A DNA stretch of 13,089 nucleotides, from the NCBI GenBank assembly GCA_039933775.1, contig JBDTNK010000054.1, positions 1-13,089 on the forward strand, written 5' to 3'. The notes under the pieces were generated by a model that made no database searches, was not told the DNA's origin, and worked only from the letters and a program-made list of their open reading frames with translations. Numbering within the stretch: position 1 is the first letter of the stretch; every line of letters begins with the position of its first letter. Below are positions 1-7,139 of this stretch, piece after piece. A program made the position numbers and the translations under genes. The stretch is from JBDTNK01 sp039933775. GTDB lineage: Bacteria; Chloroflexota; Limnocylindria; QHBO01.

Positions 1-1226
1 CCCCTTCCCTGGCCGATGATCTTGCGCTCGCGCGCGAACTCCATCAGGTCCCAGACGATGAGGAAGAACTCCGACAGGTTCGTGCGGTCGATGATGTCGA
101 GCTCATGGGTCAGCTGGTTGAGCGCGCGCTTGGTAATGGGCCGATAACGGTGGCGTAAGCCCTCGTGTGCAAGCTGGTACAGGTAGGAGAACGGCGTCTC
201 CCCCTCGGGAACCGGGTAGCCGGGGAAGCGATAGCGCTCGAAGTCGAGGTCGAGGCGGCACCGCTCGCCGATCGCGGCCGCTTGGGCGATCCCCCGCGCC
301 CAGGCGCGCCGTGCCATCTCGTCGGGGAGCGCCGCGCCCAGCGCCGCCAGCTCGCGACCGGTCTTGAGGCGGTACTCGGCGTTTGGCAGCAGCAGCTCGC
401 GCGCCTCGTCGAGTGTCGCCCCATGGCGGATGCAGACGAGCACGTCCTGGAGCCGATGGCCGCCCGCCTGCGCGTAGTGCACCTCGTTGGTGACGACCGT
501 CGGCAGCCCGGTCTCCTGCGCGAGTGCTGCGAGCTGGGCAACGAGCCAGTCGTCATCGGGCTGCAGGTGGTGGGAAAGCTCGACGCAGAAGTCGCCCTCG
601 TCGAAGTGCGCCGCCCAGCGCCGGGCGGCTGTGGCGGCCTCCGCGCGCTCCCCCGCCAACAGGCGCCGCGGCACCTCCCCGTTGCGGCAGCCGGAGAGGC
701 CGATGAGGTGGCCGCGCGCCTCGTCGAGCGCCCCCTCCACCAGTGCGGCCTCGAAGATCGGGAACTGCTTCTGGCCGGCCAGATGCGCGCGCGAGGTGAG
801 CTTCGAGAGGGCGCTGTAGCCGGCCGCGTCGCGCGCCAGCAGGACGAGGTGGTCGCCGGGGATCGGGCCGGCGTGGTGCTCCCCCGGCCAGCCGCGGCTG
901 GCCCGCTCGCCGCGGAGCGGGTCGTTCAGCTTGCGACCGCGGCGTGCGAGCCGCAGCTCATCGTCGGAGCGCGGGACCGCCACCTCGAGCCCGATGATCG
1001 GACGCAGCGGGACAAGGCCAGCCTCGCGGGCGGCATCGGTCGCCGTCTGCTGCGCCGCCCTCAGGAGCCGGACCGCGCCGTAGAGGCCGGCATGGTCGGT
1101 GATCGCCAGGCCCGGCATGCCGATCAGCGCCGCCTGCGCCACGAGATCCTCGACGTGGCTCGCGCCATCGAGGAAGCTGAAGTTGCTGTGGGCGTGGAGC
1201 TCGCAGTAGCCGTCGGCGTCGTCCAT
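1..1226 (-). CDS. dnaE2: Error-prone DNA polymerase III alpha subunit DnaE2, 5' part
   Basis: This is the N-terminal 408 residues of a C-family DNA polymerase; the frame runs off the left edge without a stop. I translated the frame from the ATG at 1226 and found no interruption. A PHP domain opens the protein, with ELHAHSNFSFLDG at 9-21 and ITDHAGLYG at 42-50. TNEVHYA and LQDVLVCIRHG follow near residues 265-285, and IIGQGRG at the edge is the start of the polymerase core. DnaE2 is the catalytic polymerase of the ImuA-ImuB-DnaE2 translesion mutasome, which causes DNA-damage-induced mutagenesis. I prefer DnaE2 over replicative DnaE1 because an SOS palindrome lies 12 bp upstream and imuA and imuB are in the same window. 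A TATCAT -10-like hexamer at 1237-1242 overlaps that palindrome. There is no clear Shine-Dalgarno sequence. It lies alone, 60 bp downstream of the membrane protein gene. Confidence 0.93.
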   Translation of the reverse strand, partial: MDDADGYCELHAHSNFSFLDGASHVEDLVAQAALIGMPGLAITDHAGLYGAVRLLRAAQQTATDAAREAGLVPLRPIIGLEVAVPRSDDELRLARRGRKLNDPLRGERASRGWPGEHHAGPIPGDHLVLLARDAAGYSALSKLTSRAHLAGQKQFPIFEAALVEGALDEARGHLIGLSGCRNGEVPRRLLAGERAEAATAARRWAAHFDEGDFCVELSHHLQPDDDWLVAQLAALAQETGLPTVVTNEVHYAQAGGHRLQDVLVCIRHGATLDEARELLLPNAEYRLKTGRELAALGAALPDEMARRAWARGIAQAAAIGERCRLDLDFERYRFPGYPVPEGETPFSYLYQLAHEGLRHRYRPITKRALNQLTHELDIIDRTNLSEFFLIVWDLMEFARERKIIGQGR

Positions 1227-1238
1227 CGGACCGACGAT

Positions 1239-1258
1239 GATAGAACAGACGTTCTATC
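1239..1258. promoter_or_regulatory. LexA (SOS) box upstream of dnaE2
   Basis: The sequence GATAGAACAGACGTTCTATC is a perfect inverted repeat with 8-bp arms around a 4-nt centre. It contains GAAC-N4-GTTC, the core of the LexA site of Gram-positive-type bacteria. It ends 12 bp before the dnaE2 ATG and overlaps a TATCAT -10-like hexamer, so bound LexA would block RNA polymerase. The matching palindrome before imuA strongly supports the call. No lexA gene is in the window. Confidence 0.88.
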
Positions 1259-1286
1259 TTGGGAACTGGCTTCTGCTGCCGATTAG

Positions 1287-2573
1287 CTACGCGACGAGCA
1301 GGGCCCGGCCCAGGCGCGTGATCGAGGTCGCGGCTGCCAGGGCCAGAAGGGCCACGCCCGCCACTGCCGCGGCCGACGACCCCAGCCCGAGGCCGGCCCA
1401 GGCAAGCAGGACCCCGGCGTTCCAGGTCACGAGCCGCGCCGTGGCCATGCGACTCAGCGTGACCCGCTGGCGTGCCCGGATCTGTGACTGCGTCGTCACC
1501 ATGGCGGGAACGAGATGAGATGCCGTGCCGATGAGCACCTGCAGCGCCCATCCCGCGATCAGCGGCAATGCAAGGGCTCCCAGCATCCAGCCTGCCGGTG
1601 ACGCACCGTCGCGCATGATTCCGACCAGTGCCGTCGCGATCGAGACGACGTACCACGCCATGCCAGCGCTGATGTGACCCACCGTGAGCCGATGCCAGGC
1701 CGGATCTGTCGTCCACCGCGCCCGCCTGCCCCAGACGTCGAAGGCGAACCAGAGATGACCGATGCCACCCGCGAGCGCAACGGCGGCGCCGATCGCCGCC
1801 ACCGGCTGCGACGAGACAGCCGCCCCGATCGCCACGAGCGGTGGGCCCGCGATACCGCCCACGACCATGAGCATGAGGCTCGGATGCATCCTGATCCGGG
1901 TGCCGACGATGGTCGGATACAGATAGACCAGCGTGGCCGTGATTGTCAGCGAGATGAACCCGAACAGGTTCAGCCACACGTGCACCGGCTTGAAGCTGGA
2001 CCAGCCCGCGACGGCAGGATCCCAGCCCGCCAACAGGAGCACCGGAAGCGCGATGCCGACGGCAACCTCGACCAGCGCGACGGCATAGGCGACCTGGGCG
2101 ATCGGATGCCGCCGCGCCAGTGGCCCGCGTGTCGGCATGAAGGTCGTCCAGGCTGTGACGCCCAGGCCGATCCAGATGAATCCCGCGCCGATGAACGCGG
2201 CAAACGTGGGACCCATCGCGACACCAACGACGACCAGTGCCGCCCCGATTGCGAGGGCCAACACGCCGCTGAGCCGCAGTGGCGCCGGCGATGGTACGGC
2301 GCCCGCCAGCGTGACACCGAAATGCGGCATGAAGGTTCCCACGGCCACCATGCTCGAGCCCGCCAGCGCCAGGTGGATCGCCGCCCATTGCATTCCCGAC
2401 GCGGTGGCCAACGCGACGATGAGGGCAGCGGTCAGAAAGCCCACCGAGAGGAGCAGCCCGACGCGCAGGATCGCGCGCTCGTTGAGTCCTCCCCGCGCGT
2501 GGACTCGGGGCTGCCACGGCTCAGTTGCGTCGCCGGCCGGTGCCTTGGCCGGAGGCGTGCCGAGGTTGATCAC
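1287..2573 (-). CDS. Polytopic membrane protein (about 12 helices) of the nirK operon, function unknown
   Basis: This 428-residue protein is nearly all hydrophobic helices, about 12 by eye. Histidines lie in or next to helices, for example AAIHLALAG (H67), MPHFGV (H84), KPVHVWLNLFGF (H198), GHLWFAF (H273), WHRLTVGH (H294, H300) and TASHLVPA (H353). Helix number and buried histidines recall heme-binding proteins such as NnrS or heme-copper oxidase subunit I. The oxidase signature (adjacent HH plus a later HxH) is absent, so I do not call it an oxidase or NO reductase. The GTG start at 2573 overlaps the stop of the Rrf2 gene (GTGA), which implies translational coupling. An upstream frame extension exists but overlaps the regulator and looks non-coding. 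The position after nirK and an Rrf2 regulator suggests a role in copper, heme or nitrogen-oxide handling (inference). Confidence 0.85.
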   Translation of the reverse strand: MINLGTPPAKAPAGDATEPWQPRVHARGGLNERAILRVGLLLSVGFLTAALIVALATASGMQWAAIHLALAGSSMVAVGTFMPHFGVTLAGAVPSPAPLRLSGVLALAIGAALVVVGVAMGPTFAAFIGAGFIWIGLGVTAWTTFMPTRGPLARRHPIAQVAYAVALVEVAVGIALPVLLLAGWDPAVAGWSSFKPVHVWLNLFGFISLTITATLVYLYPTIVGTRIRMHPSLMLMVVGGIAGPPLVAIGAAVSSQPVAAIGAAVALAGGIGHLWFAFDVWGRRARWTTDPAWHRLTVGHISAGMAWYVVSIATALVGIMRDGASPAGWMLGALALPLIAGWALQVLIGTASHLVPAMVTTQSQIRARQRVTLSRMATARLVTWNAGVLLAWAGLGLGSSAAAVAGVALLALAAATSITRLGRALLVA

Positions 2574-2989
2574 GGTTCCAAGGATGCCCCATTGCGCAGC
2601 GAGGCAAAGTTCGCGGCGGCCAGCACGCCGCGCATCGCCTCCGAAGCGCGGCTCACCGCGGGGTGGATGCGGCACGGTTCCGACGGCCGACATCGATCCC
2701 CGCGGAGGATGCAGGTCGGCGGGGCGGGCGCGCTCGCCTCGCCGGCCTCGATGACGTCGAGCAGCGAGATCGACTCGGCCGGGCGGCCCAGCGTGTAGCC
2801 GCCGTTGCGGCCGAGCCGGCGTGTCAGGATGCCGCGGCGTACGAGGCCCGGCATGATCTGCGGCAGGAAGTTGACGGGGATCTCCATCTGCGCGGCGAGC
2901 TCCGGTGTGGCCATCACCCGATCAGCCTCGGTCAGGGCGAGGACCGCCCTGACCGCATAGTCGCCGCGCCTGGTGAGCTGAAGACGCAT
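2570..2989 (-). CDS. Rrf2-family Fe-S transcriptional regulator, NsrR-like
   Basis: This 139-residue protein begins MRLQLTRRGDYAVRAVLAL, the classic Rrf2 start. The winged helix follows (ELAAQMEIPVNFLPQIMPGLVR, then the wing GRNGGYTLGRP at 60-70). Three cysteines, C93, C100 and C106 (C-x6-C-x5-C), sit where NsrR and IscR bind an iron-sulfur cluster. NsrR proteins sense nitric oxide through the cluster and repress nitrogen-oxide genes. Lying 21 bp downstream of a nitrite reductase gene makes an NO or redox sensor the natural reading. The RBS GGAGGT precedes the ATG by about 9 nt. Its stop overlaps the GTG of the membrane gene. The likely target is the GCTAAGT-N5-ACTTAGC dyad upstream of nirK, which would make the operon autoregulated (inference). 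The first spacing is one residue longer than the C-x5-C-x5-C I recall for NsrR, so specificity is uncertain. Confidence 0.94.
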   Translation of the reverse strand: MRLQLTRRGDYAVRAVLALTEADRVMATPELAAQMEIPVNFLPQIMPGLVRRGILTRRLGRNGGYTLGRPAESISLLDVIEAGEASAPAPPTCILRGDRCRPSEPCRIHPAVSRASEAMRGVLAAANFASLRNGASLEP

Positions 2990-3010
2990 CGGTCTGTTGA
3001 CCTCCGTGCC

Positions 3011-4420
3011 TCAGTGGCCGCCGGGGAGCGGCGTCCCGCCGTCACCGGCCGCGAAGATGCCCATCGCACCGAGACCAATGTTGTTGAAGGCGTGGGTCAC
3101 GAAGGGGTAGAGACCGTCTTCGGCGAACCGCATCTCGACGATCGCGCCCTGCGCCGGCGAGAGATCGACCGCCTGTGCTCCCCAGTTCCCCTCGTTGCCC
3201 TCGACGAGGTGCACGCCCTCCTTGATCACGCTATGGAAGATCGTGCCGATGACGTGGAACGAGCTGTCGACGTTGGGGCCGGCGTTCAGGACGAAGACCC
3301 GGACCGTCTCACCGACCGGGACCTCGATCGGATGGTCGGCGTACTGCATCGCGACGCCGTTGAAGACCACGAAGTCGGGCGAGGGTGCGGCGGCCGCGGC
3401 CTTGGTGAGATCCGCGACCTCGTTCTGCGGGCCCAGGTACCACTCGCTCTGGACGATCGCGTACTCGTGGTCGACCGGCGGCAGCCCACCCTCGGGCTCG
3501 ACGATGATCATGCCGTACATGCCGTTGGCGATGTGGTGCAGCGCGGGAGCGGTGCCACAGTGGTACATGAACACGCCGGCGTAGTTGGCGGTGAACTCGT
3601 AGACCAGCTCCTCGCCGGGGTCGATCGACCGCATCTCGTCGTTCCACGCGACCATGCTGGAGTGGAAGTCGATCGAGTGCGGCATCGCGTTCGTCTCGGG
3701 GTTCTTCAGCGTGACGCGCACGGTGTCGCCGACCTTGACGCGCATGACCGGACCGGGAACCTCGTCACCGAAGGTCCAGACCAGCTGTTCGAAGCCGGGG
3801 GCGACGGTCATCTGTCGTTCGGTCATGACGAGCTCAAGCTCGTGCAGCTCTCCGGTGGCGAGGGCGGGCGCGGTTGGGTCGCGGAGGACGTACTCCGGGG
3901 CACTTGGGTTCGGCTCGACGGCAGCCGCAGGCGCACCCGATGCGCTCGGTGCCGGTGATTCGCCGCCCTCGGCGCTGCCGCCCGCAACCATCACGGCGCC
4001 GACCATGCCGGCCGCCTCGTGCCCGGGGATGGAGCAGATGAAATCCATGCCATCAGCAGGGATGACGACCTCGCCGGTCGCGGTCTCGCCGGCCTGGGCC
4101 ACGATCACGGTCCCATCGGCGAAGGTGATGTCATGCACCATCGCGCCGTCGTTCACGAAGGTAACCGAGTAGCGCCCGGGCGCATCGACTTCGGGCATGG
4201 ACGGGTCAAAGCCCAGGTCGAAGGCATGGATCGTCAGCTCCCCGACGATCTCGTCGGTCGCGACCGGCTGCGACGCACTGGGAGCTGGAGTCGCGTCGTT
4301 CGCGGACGTGCCGCCCGCCGGAGCGCCGAGGGCGAGTGCCGCAAGCAGCAGCGGCGTTGCGAAGAGCGCCGCTCCACCGCACGCCGCGAGAAAGAGGACG
4401 AGGGGCCGTGGCAAATTCAT
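3011..4420 (-). CDS. nirK: Copper nitrite reductase (NirK type) with an extra N-terminal cupredoxin domain
   Basis: This 469-residue exported copper protein reduces nitrite to nitric oxide if the NirK call is right. Residues 1-35 form a signal peptide or anchor, followed by an Ala/Pro/Ser linker. Cupredoxin 1 (about 58-146) has type-1 ligands H96, C129, H134 and M139 (ICSIPGHEAAGM). Cupredoxins 2 and 3 form the NirK body. MPHSIDFH supplies H248, the catalytic-type D251 and H253. YHCGTAPALHHIANGM supplies H287, C288, H296 and M301. SFHVIGTIFH (H396) and FVTH (H443) match the remaining active-site histidines. The C288-to-H296 spacing is one shorter than in classical NirK, so a related multicopper oxidase remains possible. 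The ATG at 4420 was chosen over one 75 bp upstream because GAGG precedes it by 8 nt and a proper signal sequence follows. The gene is first in an operon with the Rrf2 regulator and the membrane protein. Confidence 0.9.
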   Translation of the reverse strand: MNLPRPLVLFLAACGGAALFATPLLLAALALGAPAGGTSANDATPAPSASQPVATDEIVGELTIHAFDLGFDPSMPEVDAPGRYSVTFVNDGAMVHDITFADGTVIVAQAGETATGEVVIPADGMDFICSIPGHEAAGMVGAVMVAGGSAEGGESPAPSASGAPAAAVEPNPSAPEYVLRDPTAPALATGELHELELVMTERQMTVAPGFEQLVWTFGDEVPGPVMRVKVGDTVRVTLKNPETNAMPHSIDFHSSMVAWNDEMRSIDPGEELVYEFTANYAGVFMYHCGTAPALHHIANGMYGMIIVEPEGGLPPVDHEYAIVQSEWYLGPQNEVADLTKAAAAAPSPDFVVFNGVAMQYADHPIEVPVGETVRVFVLNAGPNVDSSFHVIGTIFHSVIKEGVHLVEGNEGNWGAQAVDLSPAQGAIVEMRFAEDGLYPFVTHAFNNIGLGAMGIFAAGDGGTPLPGGH

Positions 4421-4474
4421 TGATCGATCCTCGACATGGCTTCGCGACCGAGTTGGCTCGACCGCGGACAATTG

Positions 4475-4493
4475 GCTAAGTACGAGACTTAGC
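4475..4493. promoter_or_regulatory. Candidate operator (Rrf2-type dyad) upstream of nirK
   Basis: GCTAAGT-N5-ACTTAGC is a perfect 7-bp inverted repeat with a 5-nt centre, 55 bp before the nirK ATG. If the proposed promoter is right, it covers about +4 to +22, a repressing position. The size and AT-rich arms suit a dimeric Rrf2 regulator, and such a gene is second in this operon. Which protein binds is inferred. Confidence 0.5.
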
Positions 4494-4503
4494 ATTTGCC
4501 ACC

Positions 4504-4535
4504 ACCCTATCTGACCGTAGGGCCCACGGTCACAA
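4504..4535 (-). promoter_or_regulatory. Candidate nirK promoter with a dyad in a long spacer
   Basis: On the minus strand TTGTGA (4530-4535) and TAGGGT (4504-4509) could serve as -35 and -10. The spacer is 20 nt, longer than the optimal 17. A perfect dyad with 7-bp arms (TGACCGT at 4512-4518, ACGGTCA at 4526-4532) fills the spacer. A long spacer carrying a dyad is the layout of MerR-family promoters. It could instead be a stem at the end of the upstream vanY transcript, but no T-run follows. No MerR gene is in the window. Confidence 0.35.
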
Positions 4536-4631
4536 TCGGACAGGCCATCTGACCCAGGCCATTTGGACGGCCCGAGACAACGCGCCTACGTGGCGGTCAT
4601 TTGGCCGGATCGCCAGCAGTCGGGCGTGGAT

Positions 4632-5447
4632 TCAGCTTGGCGCGACCACGTAGCGCTCAAGGAAGGTGCGCAGGAGCTCCCCGGAGGCATGTTGCTCGGC
4701 GGCTGCCGCACGGCCGATCCAGCGGTAGTGCCACGGCTCGTAGCCGAAGCAGGTGACCGCCTCCGCGGCCCACGGGTAGCTGAGCACGAAGCCGTACTCC
4801 CAGGCGTGCTCGAAGAGCCAGGTGCCCTCGGCAGTCTCAGATGCCCAGTCCCCGAAGCGCCCCGTCCAGCCCGGTGAGCTGAAGTCGATCGCCGTGCCGA
4901 GCTGGTGCTCCGAATGCCCCGGCCGCGCCGTCCGGAGCAGCGCGGCGTCGAACCCCTGCTGCGCCACCCAGTGGTCGAACGTCACCTGCTGCTGGTCGTA
5001 CGACCGGAAGGCGGAGTCGACGAGAAGGCTCAGCCCGACGGCGTACGCGTCACGATAGAGCGCCCCGAGGTCAGGCACCACGGCCGTGGCGACCAGGTGC
5101 TGGCCGTCGGAGCCCGTCTCACCGATCGGCATGAGGTCCGGTGCATAGAACTGATCGAGGGCGTAGGTCCGATCGAGCACGATGAGCGTCGGGTCTGAGG
5201 TGAACGGCGCAGGCACGTCGCGATCAACGCACGAGTCCGCGATCAGCACCGCGGGCGTCGGGATCGGGGCCGGCTTAGGTGGAGGCGCGGGAGTCGCAGT
5301 CGCCGTCGGAACCGGCGTTGGCGTTGGCGCGATTGAGGCGCCCGGCGTTCGGGTCGGGTCCGCTGCCGGCGTCCCGCCGGGGGCCATTGCCGCGCAGCTG
5401 GATGCCATCGCCAGGACGAATAGGGCGCTCATGGCGCGGAGCCTCAC
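4632..5447 (-). CDS. D-alanyl-D-alanine carboxypeptidase lipoprotein, VanY/M15B family
   Basis: This 271-residue zinc peptidase should trim the terminal D-Ala of peptidoglycan stem peptides outside the membrane. The M15B motif SxHxxGxAxD is intact (S179, H181, G184, A186, D188), and EPWHYR at 237-242 gives E237 and H240. Zinc ligands are then H181, D188 and H240, with E237 as the base. DSAFRSYDQQ at 144-153 is also typical. The GTG at 5447 overlaps the stop of the LLM gene (GTGA). It gives an n-region VRLR, a hydrophobic stretch and a lipobox-like ASSC with C18. The internal ATG at 5432 would lose the basic residues, so I chose GTG. A Pro/Thr-rich linker (about 28-66) spans the wall. C73 and C233 may form a disulfide. 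It is probably cotranscribed with the oxidoreductase, with no evident functional link. Confidence 0.92.
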   Translation of the reverse strand: MRLRAMSALFVLAMASSCAAMAPGGTPAADPTRTPGASIAPTPTPVPTATATPAPPPKPAPIPTPAVLIADSCVDRDVPAPFTSDPTLIVLDRTYALDQFYAPDLMPIGETGSDGQHLVATAVVPDLGALYRDAYAVGLSLLVDSAFRSYDQQQVTFDHWVAQQGFDAALLRTARPGHSEHQLGTAIDFSSPGWTGRFGDWASETAEGTWLFEHAWEYGFVLSYPWAAEAVTCFGYEPWHYRWIGRAAAAEQHASGELLRTFLERYVVAPS

Positions 5448-6325
5448 CCGGCAAGCGCCTCGAGCGTCGGCATGTGCTCGTCGGAGCCGTCTGGCGCGAT
5501 GGGGATGATCGCGACGTGGTCGGCGCCCGCGGCATGGAACGCCGCCAGCCGCTCGCGCAGCGAAGCCACATCGCCCCACGCGACCATCGCGTCCACCAGC
5601 CGGTCGCTGCCGGGCTTCTCCCAGTCCGTGGCATCGAAGCTCTGCAGCAACCAGCTGGCCTGATAGTTGGGCGTGCGCAGGTACGTGCCGAGGTAGCCGC
5701 GTGCGGCGGCGCGCGCGGCGGAGGCATCGGTCTCGAGCACCGCAGCCATCGTCACCGCCAGGGTTCGGCCGGGCGCCGCGGCATCCAGAAGCACCCGCAT
5801 CTCCGCCACGCGTTCGGGAGTGACCAGGTATGGATATGCGCCATCGGCATCGGTCGCGGAGAGCTGGAGCATGCGGGGGCGGAGGGCCGCAACAAGCACG
5901 GGTGGCTCAGGCGCCATCGGTCCCTTCCAGACGGCTGCCCGATAGGCGGCCAGGTACTCGCGCATGCGGGTCAGTGGCTTGTCGTAGTGGTGTCCGCGCA
6001 GGCGCTCGGCCAGGTGCGCATGCGAGACGCCGAGGCCGAGCACGAAGCGCCCCCCGGTCGCCTCCGCGAGGGTGAGCGCTGATCCGCGGGCGGTCTGCGC
6101 GTCACGCGCCCAGATCGAGGCGATGCTCGTCCCGAGCTTCATGCTGCTCGTCGAGCCGGCGACGAGCGCGAGGGAGACGAACGGCTCGCGGCCCACGGTC
6201 TCTGGCACCCACAGCGTCCCGTAGCCCAGCTCCTCGGTGCGACGCGCGAAGGCGGCGGCCTCAGCGGCTGACAGCCCATCCAGGTGGCTCCAGGCGCCAA
6301 CGCGCCCCAGGTCGAGATCGGTCAT
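5444..6325 (-). CDS. LLM-class F420-dependent oxidoreductase (TIGR03620-like)
   Basis: This 293-residue protein has the luciferase-like monooxygenase barrel. ARRTEELGYGTLWVPE lies near 27-42, LGTSIASIWARDAQTARGSA near 65-85, and GGRFVLGLGVSHAHLAE near 91-107. The C-terminal half carries WLLQSFDATDWEKPG and a closing helix ending AGADHVAIIPI. The order and wording match the TIGR03620 group of probable F420-dependent enzymes, whose substrates are mostly unknown. The ATG at 6325 lies 9 bp after the RibD-like stop. There is no Shine-Dalgarno sequence, but a TAGCAT hexamer ends 6 nt before the ATG, so a leaderless transcript is possible. The downstream vanY gene overlaps its stop. F420 use is inferred from the family. 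Confidence 0.93.
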   Translation of the reverse strand: MTDLDLGRVGAWSHLDGLSAAEAAAFARRTEELGYGTLWVPETVGREPFVSLALVAGSTSSMKLGTSIASIWARDAQTARGSALTLAEATGGRFVLGLGVSHAHLAERLRGHHYDKPLTRMREYLAAYRAAVWKGPMAPEPPVLVAALRPRMLQLSATDADGAYPYLVTPERVAEMRVLLDAAAPGRTLAVTMAAVLETDASAARAAARGYLGTYLRTPNYQASWLLQSFDATDWEKPGSDRLVDAMVAWGDVASLRERLAAFHAAGADHVAIIPIAPDGSDEHMPTLEALAG

Positions 6326-6334
6326 GCACCGATG

Positions 6335-7111
6335 CTAGCCGAACCGATAGCGCAGGAAGAGCTCGTCGCCATGACGGTGGATGCTGACGAGCCGGCCGTC
6401 GAGCGGCTCCTGGCCCATGGGCGAGCCTGATGGGACGCGGGCGATCATGGGCAGGGCGTCGTTGCCGATGAGCTTCGCGCCGACCGTCCAGAAGACCTCG
6501 TCGATGAGCCCCTGGCCCAGGAACCCGGCGTTGACGCGTGGCCCGCCCTCCATCAGCAGCGTGCGCACGCCACGCTCATGGAGCTGCTGCAGCACCCACG
6601 TCGGGTCCGGCACCGGATCAGGCGCGATGAGCAGCTCGGTCCCGCCCGGGATGCTGCTCGGATCGACGGCATGCGGCGAATCGCGGCCGACGAACAGGAT
6701 GCGGCGCTCGTCGCCAGTCCACCACTTTGCGTCGGTCGGCACCTGGTTCGACCCGGCAATCACGACGCCGAGCGGCTGGGGTGCGCGGCCGCGCATCGTG
6801 CGGCGCAGGGCAAGGTCGTCCGGCACGCGCAGGAAGATGCCGGTCGCGCGCATCGTGCCGACGCCGGAAGCGACGGCATCGTGACCTGCCCGCAGGAGTC
6901 GCATCAGCCGCCGATCAGTGCGCGACCCGAGCCCTTCGGCTGAGCCATGCAGCTGCGCACGGCCGTCGACGCTGGTCACCATGTTGATCGAGACGAGCGG
7001 CCGCTCATCCGGCGGCTCGGGAAGCGCCAGATCGGCGAAGGCGTCGTCCATCTCCAGCTCAAAGGCCGGATCCGGCCAGAGACGGTCGACGCGGTGGGCT
7101 CCAGGTGCCAT
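6335..7111 (-). CDS. RibD C-terminal-domain (dihydrofolate-reductase-like) NADPH reductase
   Basis: This 258-residue protein is a stand-alone RibD_C/DHFR-fold reductase. RPLVSINMVTSVDGRAQLHG (37-56) is the opening strand with the SVDG motif. SRTDRRLMRLLRAGHDAVASGVGTMRA follows (63-89), LLMEGGPRVNAGFL (185-198) is the NADPH-side glycine motif, and IDEVFWTVGAKLIG closes the core. The fold reduces the pyrimidine intermediate of riboflavin synthesis. Such stand-alone copies in high-GC bacteria often have other or unknown substrates, so I give no gene name. It lacks the RibD deaminase domain. It lies 9 bp upstream of the F420-type oxidoreductase, which hints at shared redox metabolism. No Shine-Dalgarno sequence is seen; a TACCAT hexamer ends 8 nt before the ATG. 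A small dyad lies just upstream at 7123-7136. Confidence 0.92.
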   Translation of the reverse strand: MAPGAHRVDRLWPDPAFELEMDDAFADLALPEPPDERPLVSINMVTSVDGRAQLHGSAEGLGSRTDRRLMRLLRAGHDAVASGVGTMRATGIFLRVPDDLALRRTMRGRAPQPLGVVIAGSNQVPTDAKWWTGDERRILFVGRDSPHAVDPSSIPGGTELLIAPDPVPDPTWVLQQLHERGVRTLLMEGGPRVNAGFLGQGLIDEVFWTVGAKLIGNDALPMIARVPSGSPMGQEPLDGRLVSIHRHGDELFLRYRFG

Positions 7112-7122
7112 CGCGGTCGATG

Positions 7123-7136
7123 GTAGCGTGCGCTAC
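7123..7136. repeat. Short inverted repeat between the PRC-like and RibD-like genes
   Basis: GTAGCG-TG-CGCTAC is a perfect 6-bp inverted repeat with a 2-nt centre in the 28-bp gap between the two genes. It overlaps the TACCAT hexamer proposed as the -10 of the RibD-like gene. It is too tight for a good hairpin, so an operator is more likely than a terminator. It could be chance. Confidence 0.3.
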
Positions 7137-7139
7137 TGC

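Noticed and set aside
165..1286. Long plus-strand open frame (373 codons) opposite dnaE2
   Set aside because: The minus strand encodes a clear PHP/DnaE protein here; the plus frame is a high-GC antisense shadow rich in Arg and Val with no known motif.
1674..2798. Plus-strand frame of 374 codons opposite the membrane protein
   Set aside because: Peptide is Arg/Asp/His-rich and low complexity, the mirror of a hydrophobic membrane protein and an Rrf2 gene.
2663..3958. Plus-strand frame of 431 codons opposite nirK
   Set aside because: Antisense to a protein with all copper ligands in place; no domain recognised.
4512..4532. Rho-independent terminator for vanY
   Set aside because: Stem of 7 bp is good, but no T-run follows on the minus strand, and the position fits the nirK promoter better.
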